Source of the DNA: Paenibacillus albiflavus
GTDB lineage: Bacteria > Bacillota > Bacilli > Paenibacillales > NBRC-103111
Reading direction: 5' to 3'
Assembly (NCBI RefSeq): GCF_004344915.1
Contig: NZ_SKFG01000001.1
Span: forward strand, 556,506-620,505
DNA: 64,000 nucleotides
Position 1 is the stretch's first letter. Each line of letters opens with the position of its first letter. This document shows positions 1 to 7,917 of the stretch, piece by piece. Under the pieces are notes generated by a model. It searched no databases, was not told the origin of the DNA, and was given only the letters and a program-made list of their open reading frames with translations. A program made the translations under genes and the position numbers.

Positions 1-29
1 AATGTTTCCCGAATATCATCGCATTTCAT
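1..29 (-). CDS. Probable anti-sigma factor, N-terminus only (runs off window)
   Basis: Only the first nine codons are present, reading MKCDDIRET. The start is 15 bases after the stop of the ECF sigma factor gene and is preceded by the purine-rich AGAGAGGGTG. A short N-terminus with an early Cys followed by acidic residues and Arg-Glu resembles zinc-binding anti-sigma factors, which are usually co-transcribed downstream of their ECF sigma factor. The identification rests on position and these few residues, so it is tentative. Confidence 0.45.
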
Positions 30-44
30 TGTAATACACCCTCT

Positions 45-617
45 CTAGCCCTTGAAGGAAGATTCTAGATAGTATGGCTCAAGCTGCAGCTTAACACTGG
101 CTCTGGCACGGAACAATAAGGACTTGACTGAGCTAACTGTCTGCCCGAGAATATTAGCAATTTCTTGGTAGTCCATCTCATCATATTCACGCAAGATGAG
201 AGCTGAACGTTGTTTATCCGGCAATGAATTTATAGCTTCACGCACCTTCAAAACTTGTTCACCGCGAATAACTGCCTGCTCAGGAAGAACGTCTTTAGCA
301 GTCTGAGAAGCTTGCGCACTCTGCTCTAACGATAGCTTCATTGTTCTATGTTTACGTAATTCGCTTAACACCGTATTGCGAGCAATGGTATACAACCAAG
401 TAGAGAATGATGCTTCTACCTCACGAAAGGAGTGCAAGCTGCGATAAGCTTTATAGAACGTTTCGTTACATAAATCCTCAGCCATCGTTTCAAGGCCAGC
501 GCTTTTTAGCATATGGTATATAAAAGACAAGATTTTACGCTCGTAACGACGCATTAGGATCCCATATGCCTCGGCATTACCATCTTTAATTTCTCGGATC
601 AAATCTGAATCCATCAT
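45..617 (-). CDS. ECF-type RNA polymerase sigma factor (sigma-70 family)
   Basis: 190 aa, a normal length for an extracytoplasmic-function sigma factor that directs RNA polymerase to stress or envelope promoters. Region 2 lies at about residues 15-90 and includes AEDLCNETFYKAY and FSTWLYTIARN, which contact the -10 element. Region 4 lies at about 125-180 and includes LPDKQRSALILREYDEMDY and a helix-turn-helix (EIANILG), which contact the -35 element. Regions 1.1 and 3 are missing, as expected for ECF sigmas. GGAGGTG sits 8 bases before the ATG at 617; a second ATG follows immediately. A probable anti-sigma gene begins 15 bases downstream, and a possible self-type promoter lies upstream. The ECF subgroup cannot be assigned by eye. 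Confidence 0.9.
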   Translation of the reverse strand: MMDSDLIREIKDGNAEAYGILMRRYERKILSFIYHMLKSAGLETMAEDLCNETFYKAYRSLHSFREVEASFSTWLYTIARNTVLSELRKHRTMKLSLEQSAQASQTAKDVLPEQAVIRGEQVLKVREAINSLPDKQRSALILREYDEMDYQEIANILGQTVSSVKSLLFRARASVKLQLEPYYLESSFKG

Positions 618-675
618 TACTAACGCACCTCCCTGTCTTCTAATCTGCTCTCAGTCTGAATGCCCTACCCAATTG

Positions 676-698
676 TACTGTACTAAGAGAGAAAAGTT
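676..698 (-). promoter_or_regulatory. Possible ECF-sigma promoter upstream of the sigma gene
   Basis: On the minus strand, CAACTTTT (the AAC at 698-696) is followed after 16 bases by AGTA (679-676). This resembles the AAC-N16-CGTA layout of ECF promoters, with one mismatch in the -10. It lies about 60 bases upstream of the sigma start codon, where an autoregulated promoter would be expected. The motif is short, so this is tentative. Confidence 0.3.
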
Positions 699-699
699 G

Positions 700-904
700 C
701 GCTGCCTTTAGACAGCTAACATAAACTTCTTGATTATTAGCTAAATTCCTGCAAATCTCGATATTAATTATAAATGAAATTTCAGATAAATGTCCAATGT
801 TTGAATACCCAAGTTTAATATATGTTTGATATTTCAGAATATTATCATAAGTGTTATGCCTATTCAATGCAATCATATGTAAGCAGCTTACGAAACGTAC
901 GCAA
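700..904. other. AT-rich non-coding stretch, nothing recognised
   Basis: Between the ECF sigma promoter region and the terminator near 908 I see only AT-rich DNA. Short open frames on both strands lack ribosome binding sites and recognisable protein features, so I do not call genes here. Confidence 0.5.
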
Positions 905-994
905 AGAAAAAAAAAAGACTGCGAAATCTTCGCAGCCCGTTACTCATCATCAGAGTAACTATTATCGGATAGGAGTGGAGAGAAACCATACTGT
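905..994 (-). ncRNA. Candidate small regulatory RNA of about 90 nt
   Basis: A consensus promoter (1029-1001) predicts a start near 994. The transcript would have a pyrimidine-rich 5' tail containing CUCUCCACUCC, a hairpin with arms GTTACTC/GAGTAAC (959-939), and a terminator hairpin with arms CTGCGAA/TTCGCAG (935-919) ending in a long U run. A single-stranded CU-rich tail complementary to GGAG-type ribosome binding sites plus an intrinsic terminator is the usual layout of Gram-positive trans-acting sRNAs. No coding sequence with a ribosome binding site fits. It could instead be an attenuated leader of the ECF sigma gene about 290 bases downstream. The promoter and terminator are seen; the function is inferred. 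Confidence 0.5.
908..936 (-). terminator. Rho-independent terminator of the candidate sRNA
   Basis: Perfect 7-bp stem, CTGCGAA (919-925) and TTCGCAG (929-935), with a 3-base loop. On the minus strand it is followed by a run of nine or more T (plus-strand A run from about 907 to 917). Confidence 0.8.
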
Positions 995-1000
995 ACTTTT

Positions 1001-1029
1001 ATTATATGTATACGTTTTCAAAATGTCAA
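1001..1029 (-). promoter_or_regulatory. Consensus sigma-A promoter of the candidate sRNA
   Basis: On the minus strand TTGACA (1029-1024), exactly 17 bases, then TATAAT (1006-1001). Both hexamers match the sigma-A consensus fully. It drives transcription away from tyrA toward the hairpin/terminator at 908-959. Confidence 0.75.
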
Positions 1030-1046
1030 CGGTTTTTTTGAAAACG
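1007..1046. promoter_or_regulatory. cre-like CcpA site and 11-bp inverted repeat over the promoter
   Basis: Positions 1007-1020 read TGTATACGTTTTCA, one mismatch from the catabolite-responsive element consensus TGWNANCGNTNWCA. This is exactly in the -35/-10 spacer, a position where CcpA would repress. CGTTTTCAAAA (1013-1023) and TTTTGAAAACG (1036-1046) form a perfect inverted repeat around the -35 box. A second TGAAAACGCTTTAA (1039-1052) is also close to the consensus. Operator function is inferred. Confidence 0.4.
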
Positions 1047-1074
1047 CTTTAATTATTATTAATAAAGCAAGAAT

Positions 1075-1107
1075 GCCCTTTCCTTCAGACAAGCTGAAGT
1101 CAAGGAC
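1075..1107 (-). terminator. Probable terminator of the aro-trp-hisC-tyrA operon
   Basis: Just after the tyrA stop, the minus strand can fold GTCCTT with AAGGGC (one G-U) enclosing CTTCAG/CTGAAG. The tail ATTCTTGCTTTATT is only moderately T-rich, so strength is uncertain. Confidence 0.5.
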
Positions 1108-1112
1108 ATCCT

Positions 1113-2201
1113 CTATAATTGATGAACCGAATATTTACTTTGTAATAATTCTATCGCTTGATCAGCAGCATCACTGCTTCGGAAGGACAGGCGGCAGATC
1201 CCAGGTACTTGCTCTCTACTTTCGATTATTTCAACATTGCTCAGGTTAATCTGATGATTACCCAGCTCAGTCGCAATAGCTCCGATTACCCCAGGGTGAT
1301 CGGGAATATCGAGATAAATATCATACTGCGGTGCTATTATGCCTTTCCTACGCTCCCTGATCCCTTTGCGGAACTGATTCGCTTTTTTGAATTGCACTTC
1401 GATTCCATCGCCATTGCTATCTTCTAATAATTGAACGAAATCAGATATTTGATCATTCCAGTTACTCAACAATTCAAGCAACACTTTCTTATTATTAATG
1501 AGAATGTCTCGCCAGATAACAGGATCTGACGATGCAATTCTTGTAATATCGCGGAATCCACCAGCAGCTAAGCTCTTGTACAGAGGTTCCTGCTCATGAT
1601 AATCACATATCTGATTCACAAGTGCGACTGCGATAATATGTGGCAGGTGTGAGATGGCACCAACGATCTGATCATGCCGATCAGGATCAACATGAATTAC
1701 TTGTGCTCTCGTCCATTTTAACAGCTCAGTCAATTGATTCACTGCATCTATTGGTGTACTGGAGTCTGGCGTTAATACATAGTATGCATTTTCAAATAAC
1801 AGGTAAGATGCAGCTTCAATTCCCGAACGCTCTGAACCTGCCATCGGATGTCCGCCAATGAAATAGATGTCTTCAAGCTTCAACTGCTTGGCAAACTCCG
1901 CAATCGAAGCCTTGGTTGAACCGACATCTGTAATAATACATCCTGATTTAAGCGGCAACTGAGTCAATTGCTCCAAATAAGTCTCTAACATCGATACAGG
2001 TACGCAGAGGAAAATGAAGTCAGCTTCACGAACAGCCTCGCTCATCGAGGTTGTAGCGTGATGAACAACACCTTTGTCCAGCATCGTCTGAACGGATTTT
2101 TCATTTGGAGAATGTCCAACAACCGTGACACCAGGAATGTCTTTAAAGCATAATGCAAGTGATCCCCCGATTAGGCCAACTCCAAAAATCGTTATCTTCA
2201 T
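1113..2201 (-). CDS. tyrA: Prephenate dehydrogenase with C-terminal ACT domain
   Basis: 362 aa. Oxidatively decarboxylates prephenate to 4-hydroxyphenylpyruvate with NAD, the committed step to tyrosine. The N-terminus has the Rossmann motif GVGLIGGSLA (residues 7-16). HPMAGSERSG (118-127) is the family signature around the prephenate site, and a C-terminal ACT domain begins near residue 293 (DIPDHPGVIGAIA), consistent with feedback control by tyrosine. The start overlaps the hisC stop by 4 bases (ATGA), so the two are translationally coupled. It is the last gene of the supra-operon. In B. subtilis an EPSP synthase gene follows; here it does not. Confidence 0.97.
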   Translation of the reverse strand: MKITIFGVGLIGGSLALCFKDIPGVTVVGHSPNEKSVQTMLDKGVVHHATTSMSEAVREADFIFLCVPVSMLETYLEQLTQLPLKSGCIITDVGSTKASIAEFAKQLKLEDIYFIGGHPMAGSERSGIEAASYLLFENAYYVLTPDSSTPIDAVNQLTELLKWTRAQVIHVDPDRHDQIVGAISHLPHIIAVALVNQICDYHEQEPLYKSLAAGGFRDITRIASSDPVIWRDILINNKKVLLELLSNWNDQISDFVQLLEDSNGDGIEVQFKKANQFRKGIRERRKGIIAPQYDIYLDIPDHPGVIGAIATELGNHQINLSNVEIIESREQVPGICRLSFRSSDAADQAIELLQSKYSVHQL

Positions 2202-3301
2202 TTTGTTATTAACGCCACATCAGCTAGAGCAGCTTCAAGCGCTCCGATCAGTTTTTCGTTCTGTTCCTTGGAACCAATTGTAATCCGGATGCAAGTTGGC
2301 ATTTTCCATTCTGGATCTTGACGAATGATGAATCCACGCTTCAACATGCCTTGGAACACGTCTACAGCCGGTCTCTCCACATCAACCATAATAAAGTTAC
2401 CGAATGCAGGGTATGCCTTAAGCCCTAATCGAGCAAATTCGCCTTGTAAGTAAACGATACCTGCAGCGTTCTTCTCACGGCAATCCGCGATAAACTCATC
2501 GTCGTTAAGCGAAGCAATTGCTGCAGCTTGAGCAAATCTTGTCGTATTGAATGGTTCACGAACTTGATTAATCGTATGAACCACTTCAGGATCTCCGATC
2601 GCATATCCGATGCGCAGAGATGCAAGACCGTAGATTTTGGAAAAAGTACGTAAAGAAATAGCATTCTTGTACGCGGCAAGCAATTCGAACGTACGTGGGT
2701 ATACATCCGTAACGTTATACTCGCAGTAAGCTTCATCAAGTACGACTAGAACATGGCTAGGCGCCGCCTTAAGGAATGCCTCAACCTCATCATGCGTAAC
2801 CATCGTGCCTGTTGGATTATTCGGATTACAGATCCATACAATTTTCGTTTTGTCTGTAATCGCTTGAAGCATACCATCAAGATCATGCTTACCATCAATA
2901 AGCGGCACCTCGATAATCGTTGCCCCTTCGATTTCTGCATTATGCTTATATTGTGGGAATGTAGTTGTTGCCATGATTGTCTCGTCACCAGGGACGAGGA
3001 AGGCTCTTGCAATCATCAGAATAATTTCATCAGAGCCCATCCCGAATATCACTTGGTTTGTCTCGACACCGAGCTTATCAGCAAGTACTTTCGTCAACTC
3101 TACGGCTGCTCCATCTGGGTATAAGGAGATGCTGTCCATTTCAGCAGCAATTGCCTCTTTAACTTTCGGAGAATATCCATATGGATTCTCGTTGGATGAT
3201 AGCTTTGTAATTTCTGTTAAGCCTAATTCCCTTTTGACATCGGCTGTTGATTTACCTGGTTTGTAGACCGGCAAATGCACAACATTTTGTTTCGGTTGCA
3301 T
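2198..3301 (-). CDS. hisC: Histidinol-phosphate / aromatic aminotransferase
   Basis: 367 aa, PLP-dependent class I/II aminotransferase. It converts imidazole-acetol phosphate to histidinol phosphate, and in Bacillus the same enzyme also transaminates aromatic keto acids. That explains its place between trpA and tyrA with no other his gene nearby (family knowledge). Visible features are SSNENPYGYSP near residue 35, NPNNPTGT in the middle, DEAYCEY, and the PLP-lysine motif TFSKIYGLASLRIGY near residue 220. GAGGTG lies 7 bases before the ATG, 59 bases after the trpA stop. Confidence 0.95.
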   Translation of the reverse strand: MQPKQNVVHLPVYKPGKSTADVKRELGLTEITKLSSNENPYGYSPKVKEAIAAEMDSISLYPDGAAVELTKVLADKLGVETNQVIFGMGSDEIILMIARAFLVPGDETIMATTTFPQYKHNAEIEGATIIEVPLIDGKHDLDGMLQAITDKTKIVWICNPNNPTGTMVTHDEVEAFLKAAPSHVLVVLDEAYCEYNVTDVYPRTFELLAAYKNAISLRTFSKIYGLASLRIGYAIGDPEVVHTINQVREPFNTTRFAQAAAIASLNDDEFIADCREKNAAGIVYLQGEFARLGLKAYPAFGNFIMVDVERPAVDVFQGMLKRGFIIRQDPEWKMPTCIRITIGSKEQNEKLIGALEAALADVALITK

Positions 3302-3360
3302 GGTTCATCACCTCTATAATTTTCAAATTGGGTTATTATAGGAAATAAATCCACTATACC

Positions 3361-4170
3361 CTAAATATTCTTCAATTGTCGCACAAACTCTGAAATTTGC
3401 AATAGACTTTGCGATTTGCCTTCTGACGATAGAAGTCCTTCGCGCTGCTCATGAATATGCCGCACAAGCGCGCTTCCTACGATAACCCCGTCACTAACTT
3501 GTGAAAGAGCAGCAACCTGCTCACGGCTCGAGATGCCAAAACCAACAGCAACAGGCAAGTCGGTATGAGATCGAACCGTTGCGATAAAATCTTGAATGCC
3601 TTCATGCAGTTCCGATCGTACCCCTGTCACGCCTAACGAAGATACACAATAGATAAAGCCAGATGCATGGCTTACAATCTTCGCGATCCGACTATTAGAG
3701 GTTGGAGCTACTAACGGAATAAGATGGATATTGTATTTGTTCGCAATCGTTTTTACTTCTGCATCTTCTTCATATGGTAAATCAGGAATAATCACACCTG
3801 CGATATCACTCTCGTTCATGAGCTTGAATATTCGTTCAAGCCCTATTTGCAGCACGGGGTTAAAATACGTAAATAAAATAAACGGCAGCTCTGAGCCTGC
3901 TAGCCTTGCTCGCTTGGCAACAGCTATGCAATCGAGTATCGTAACTGAATGAAGCAGCGCACGTTCAGAAGAAGCTTGAATAACTGGTCCATCTGCTAAC
4001 GGATCCGAATAGGGTACACCCAGCTCAATAATATCTGCTCCCCCACGTTCTAGCTCAAGAATAATATCGACAGACAGCTCGCTACTCGGATCACCAACCG
4101 TAATGAACGGGATAAAAGCTATTTGCTTCTGCTCCCTTAGTTCAGCGAATTTAGCATCAATGCGATTCAT
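3361..4170 (-). CDS. trpA: Tryptophan synthase alpha chain
   Basis: 269 aa from ATG 4170. Cleaves indole-3-glycerol phosphate to indole, which is channelled to TrpB. The catalytic residues fall at the textbook positions Glu49 (ADIIELG) and Asp60 (SDPLADG), which supports this start. GGAGG is 8 bases upstream of ATG 4170; a longer in-frame opening to 4227 would place this ribosome binding site inside the coding region. The gene overlaps the trpB end by 14 bases. Further signatures are PDLPYEE and the phosphate-binding GFGISSREQ near the C-terminus. Confidence 0.96.
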   Translation of the reverse strand: MNRIDAKFAELREQKQIAFIPFITVGDPSSELSVDIILELERGGADIIELGVPYSDPLADGPVIQASSERALLHSVTILDCIAVAKRARLAGSELPFILFTYFNPVLQIGLERIFKLMNESDIAGVIIPDLPYEEDAEVKTIANKYNIHLIPLVAPTSNSRIAKIVSHASGFIYCVSSLGVTGVRSELHEGIQDFIATVRSHTDLPVAVGFGISSREQVAALSQVSDGVIVGSALVRHIHEQREGLLSSEGKSQSLLQISEFVRQLKNI

Positions 4171-5371
4171 GCGCTGCACCTCCATTCTCTCCAAGATAAC
4201 CCATAACCGCTTCAACATCCTTATCACCGCGACCGGATAAATTCACAATGATGATCTGGTCCTTCTTCATCGTTTTGGCCGTCTTGACTAACTGAGCAAT
4301 GGCATGCGAGCTCTCCAAAGCAGGGATTATTCCTTCTGTTCTACATAATAGCTGCAACGCATCTAGTGCTTCAGCGTCAGTAATCGGTACATACTCAGCC
4401 CGCTTCGTATCATGTAAATAAGCATGCTCTGGACCGATACCAGGATAATCCAAGCCCGCTGATATCGAATGCGCAATTTTGACCTGACCATATTCATCCT
4501 GCAGCATATAACTCATCGAGCCTTGGAAGACACCATGGGTGCCCTTCGTCAGCGTTGCCGCATGTTCTAATGTATTAATCCCTTTGCCTGCCGCTTCTAC
4601 ACCAATTAATTGAACATCAGTATCCTGGATAAAAGGATAAAACATCCCAATCGCATTCGAGCCTCCACCAACACATGCAATAACCGTGTCTGGCAGTCTG
4701 CCTTCTTGCTCTAATATTTGCTCTCGCGACTCATCGCCAATTACACGCTGAAAATCTCGAACCATCATTGGATAAGGATGTGGACCAACAGCTGAACCCA
4801 GAATGTAGAACGTATCTTCAACATGGCTAACCCAGTAGCGAAGCGTTTCATTTCCTGCATCCTTCAACGTTCGTGATCCACTCATGACAGGCACAACTTC
4901 TGCCCCGAGCAGCTTCATCCGAAATACGTTTAGCTGCTGACGCTTCGTATCCTCTTCCCCCATGAATACTTTGCATTCAAGTCCAAGAAGCGCCGCTACT
5001 GTAGCAGTTGCGACACCATGCTGTCCTGCGCCAGTTTCTGCAATTACTTTCGTTTTGCCCATACGCTTAGCCAGCAGTGCTTGTCCAATCGTATTGTTAA
5101 TTTTATGGGCACCTGTATGGTTCAAATCTTCTCTTTTGAGATAAATTTTGGCACCGCCAAGCTCCTCTGTCAAACGCTTTGCATAATAAAGCGGGGTTGG
5201 ACGCCCCGAATATTGCTTGAGCAGGTCCTTCATCTCAGCGATAAAATCTGGTTCAGACGCATATTTACGATACGCCTCCTCCAGCTCAATTAACGCATTC
5301 ATTAAAGTTTCAGGTACGTAACGACCTCCAAATTTGCCGAATCTTCCTTGTTCATCAGGCAGTTTATTCAT
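4157..5371 (-). CDS. trpB: Tryptophan synthase beta chain
   Basis: 404 aa, PLP enzyme condensing indole with serine to tryptophan. [14 protein letters not shown] near the N-terminus, the PLP lysine in HTGAHKINN (Lys90) and the phosphate-binding loop [10 protein letters not shown] are typical of the TrpB1 class that works with TrpA. The start overlaps trpF by 8 bases and the end overlaps trpA by 14, so the three genes are tightly coupled. Length is normal. Confidence 0.98.
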   Translation of the reverse strand: MNKLPDEQGRFGKFGGRYVPETLMNALIELEEAYRKYASEPDFIAEMKDLLKQYSGRPTPLYYAKRLTEELGGAKIYLKREDLNHTGAHKINNTIGQALLAKRMGKTKVIAETGAGQHGVATATVAALLGLECKVFMGEEDTKRQQLNVFRMKLLGAEVVPVMSGSRTLKDAGNETLRYWVSHVEDTFYILGSAVGPHPYPMMVRDFQRVIGDESREQILEQEGRLPDTVIACVGGGSNAIGMFYPFIQDTDVQLIGVEAAGKGINTLEHAATLTKGTHGVFQGSMSYMLQDEYGQVKIAHSISAGLDYPGIGPEHAYLHDTKRAEYVPITDAEALDALQLLCRTEGIIPALESSHAIAQLVKTAKTMKKDQIIIVNLSGRGDKDVEAVMGYLGENGGAAHESH

Positions 5372-6065
5372 GCTGTCTCACCCTCTCCACGAATGATTTC
5401 ATTTTGCTAACATCCTTCATTCCATCTGTTTCTACACCACTCGAAATGTCTACTCCATCTATGGCATAACCATCTAATAATTTCAGTACATTATTCGAAT
5501 CAAGTCCTCCTGCGATAAACAATTGAATGTTGTTCTCGCGTGCCCAATGCAAGTAGGCTGGGATCACATCCCATCTGAATACTTCCCCTGATCCTCCGCC
5601 ATTCATAGGCTCATACGTATCTAATAGCAGAATATCGATTACACCTCGATAAGTATCCAGCTTAGTCTTCAATTCTTTTGTTAAAATATTAGGATCAGAA
5701 AAGCCATTTATTTCCTCATTCCGGATGGAGAATGCTTTCATCACTGGCGTATGGTACTGCAATTTAACATGTTGGCAAAATTCAGGCGTTTCATTACCGT
5801 GAAGCTGAATGAAATCAACAGGAGATGTTGCCATGACTTCTGCTAGCTGTTCTACTGTAGGATTCAGGAATACACCCGTTATTTGCGGTGTATATTTCCC
5901 CTCATTCCGTAGTGTTCGAACATAAGCAACAAGATGCGCAGCCTCTACCTGTGTTACCTGTCGTTTACTTTTGGCAAAAACAAGACCGACATACTCTACA
6001 TTCAGATCTATAGCAGATTTTAGCACTTCAACGCTTTGAAGTCCACATATCTTTATACTTGTCAT
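5364..6065 (-). CDS. trpF: Phosphoribosylanthranilate isomerase
   Basis: 233 aa TIM-barrel enzyme doing the Amadori rearrangement of phosphoribosylanthranilate. The catalytic cysteine is in IKICGLQ (Cys7) and the catalytic aspartate in [26 protein letters not shown] and [10 protein letters not shown] are phosphate-binding loops. It is an independent enzyme, not fused to TrpC as in enterics. The start overlaps the trpC stop by 4 bases. Confidence 0.96.
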   Translation of the reverse strand: MTSIKICGLQSVEVLKSAIDLNVEYVGLVFAKSKRQVTQVEAAHLVAYVRTLRNEGKYTPQITGVFLNPTVEQLAEVMATSPVDFIQLHGNETPEFCQHVKLQYHTPVMKAFSIRNEEINGFSDPNILTKELKTKLDTYRGVIDILLLDTYEPMNGGGSGEVFRWDVIPAYLHWARENNIQLFIAGGLDSNNVLKLLDGYAIDGVDISSGVETDGMKDVSKMKSFVERVRQHE

Positions 6066-6862
6066 GATTTCGTCAGCTCCAAACGTCCCATTAAATGATT
6101 AACCGCATCATAGACGGAATGCTGCTTCATGAAATGCTCGCCAACTAGCACCCCACGTGCTCCTGCTTGGTATAGATACTCGATATCATCCGATCCTGAT
6201 ATCCCGCTTTCACTCACAACTGTACAATGGCTTGGAACAAGTGAAATCAAATTCTCTGTTGTGCTTAAGCTTGTTTCAAACGTCCGCAAATTACGATTAT
6301 TGATTCCGATGAGTGATACATCAAGCGTCAGTGCGCGTTCGAGTTCATCTTGATCATGCACTTCGACTAGAGCATCCATTCCCAGCTGACGCGTTAAATT
6401 CAAATATTGTCTGAGCTGCTTATCCGTTAAAATCGCTGCAATTAACAGCACAGCATCGGCACCTATCATCCGAGCTTCATAGATTTGCAGAGGATCAATC
6501 GTAAAGTCTTTTCGCAAAAGCGGGACGTTAACATGTCTACGAATCATCGTTAAATAATCATTGTTTCCTTGGAAGTACGTTTGATCGGTTAGTACAGAAA
6601 TACAATCTGCGCCTGCGCGCTCATAATCTATTGCTAATCCAACAGGATCAAAATCTGCTCGTATTAATCCCTTAGATGGTGATGCCTTCTTCACTTCAGC
6701 AATTAAACCCATTGGCCGCCGTTTATTTGCTGTTAAATGACGTTCAAAGCCTAGACAAGGCGGCAGCTCCGCAATTACCTTCTCAGCTTCGTTTATACTT
6801 AATCCTTCTTTAAGCTGTGATACTTCAATTTGCTTGCTTGCGACAATTCGATCAAGAAACAT
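6062..6862 (-). CDS. trpC: Indole-3-glycerol phosphate synthase
   Basis: 266 aa TIM-barrel enzyme closing the indole ring. GLIAEVKKASPSKG (near residue 52) holds the catalytic Glu and Lys. PLLRKDFTIDPLQIYEA, GINNRNLRTF and VVSESGISG are the other conserved barrel segments. The start lies 11 bases inside the trpD end. Length is normal for the monofunctional form. Confidence 0.97.
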   Translation of the reverse strand: MFLDRIVASKQIEVSQLKEGLSINEAEKVIAELPPCLGFERHLTANKRRPMGLIAEVKKASPSKGLIRADFDPVGLAIDYERAGADCISVLTDQTYFQGNNDYLTMIRRHVNVPLLRKDFTIDPLQIYEARMIGADAVLLIAAILTDKQLRQYLNLTRQLGMDALVEVHDQDELERALTLDVSLIGINNRNLRTFETSLSTTENLISLVPSHCTVVSESGISGSDDIEYLYQAGARGVLVGEHFMKQHSVYDAVNHLMGRLELTKS

Positions 6863-7898
6863 GGCGATTCGCTCCTGTAAATGAAATTAACTGCAATAAC
6901 TTCTCATAAGCATTACCCGAGTCAATCATATGCTCTGCGTAACGAACCCCATTCTGCAAATTATCACATAAACCCGTTACATAAAAACTAGCCCCACTGT
7001 TTGCCAGCACAATATCCCGATAAGCTCCCCGCTCCCCACGGAACACACGCTTGATGATCTCAGCATTCGTATCAGGATCACCACCCATAACATCCTGCAG
7101 CTCATGACGCTTCAATCCAAGCTCCTCAGGTGTCAGCTCATAGGTTAGCGTCTCACCATTGCGCAATTCCGTCACCTTCGTTGGAGCAGAAATCGATATT
7201 TCGTCGAGTCCATCATAGGAGGACACGACTAGTGCCCGCTTAACGCCAAGCTCACGCAATACCATGGCCATCAGTTCTGTTTTACTGCGATCATATACCC
7301 CTAGAAGCTGTCGATCTGCACGTGCAGGATTGGCAAGCGGTCCTAATAAATTAAAAATATTTCGCACACCAATTTCCTTGCGTGGTCCTGCAGCATGCTT
7401 CAGAGATTGATGATAATTTTGAGCAAACATAAAACATATTCCGATCTCCTTTAGACACTGAGCAGCTGTCTCACTCGGCAAGGAGATATTAACACCAAGC
7501 GCTTCAAGTACATCCGCCGAACCGCTTTGTGAGGACATCCCCCGATTCCCATGCTTCGCTACTCTTACCCCCCCTGCAGCAGCTACAATCGAAGAAGCAG
7601 TAGATATGTTAAATGTCCCCGCACCATCACCACCAGTTCCTGCCGTATCAAGTAAATTGTTAGATTCCGTGGACAGCTGAGTCGCTTTGGCACGCATGAT
7701 TTCTGCAAAGCCAGTCAATTCATCGATGGTTTCCCCTTTCATTCGGAGTGCGGTTAGCAAGGCTCCAATCTGTGCTGATGTCGTAAGACCATCCATAATA
7801 TCATTCATCACTAGGCGAGCTTCCTCACGCTCCAAATGCTGACCTTCGATTAATTTGGCAATAGCCTTGGTTATATTAATCCCTTGCACATTCATCAT
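6852..7898 (-). CDS. trpD: Anthranilate phosphoribosyltransferase
   Basis: 348 aa. Transfers phosphoribose from PRPP to anthranilate. The glycine-rich PRPP loop GTGGDGAGTFNIST is near residue 84, followed by KHGNRGMSSQSGSADVLEALG. MDGLTTSAQIGALLTALR marks the N-terminal helical domain. Two adjacent ATGs (7898 and 7895) follow AGGAAGGG. The gap to trpE is 19 bases. No glutamine amidotransferase domain is fused. Confidence 0.97.
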   Translation of the reverse strand: MMNVQGINITKAIAKLIEGQHLEREEARLVMNDIMDGLTTSAQIGALLTALRMKGETIDELTGFAEIMRAKATQLSTESNNLLDTAGTGGDGAGTFNISTASSIVAAAGGVRVAKHGNRGMSSQSGSADVLEALGVNISLPSETAAQCLKEIGICFMFAQNYHQSLKHAAGPRKEIGVRNIFNLLGPLANPARADRQLLGVYDRSKTELMAMVLRELGVKRALVVSSYDGLDEISISAPTKVTELRNGETLTYELTPEELGLKRHELQDVMGGDPDTNAEIIKRVFRGERGAYRDIVLANSGASFYVTGLCDNLQNGVRYAEHMIDSGNAYEKLLQLISFTGANRHVS

Positions 7899-7917
7899 GA
7901 TCCCTTCCTTTCTACTC

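Noticed and set aside
1013..1046. Inverted repeat CGTTTTCAAAA/TTTTGAAAACG read as a terminator
   Set aside because: It lacks a proper U run after the stem and overlaps a perfect -35 box, so an operator is more likely.
640..1052. Two open frames (minus 640-876 and plus 822-1052) as small genes
   Set aside because: Neither has a ribosome binding site or protein-like composition; the plus frame runs through the sRNA terminator and promoter on the other strand.
2425..3266. Long frames opposite or shifted within hisC
   Set aside because: They are out-of-frame shadows of hisC with biased composition and no start signals.
4171..4227. Longer N-terminus for TrpA
   Set aside because: It would contain the ribosome binding site and shift the catalytic Glu49/Asp60 numbering; ATG 4170 fits.
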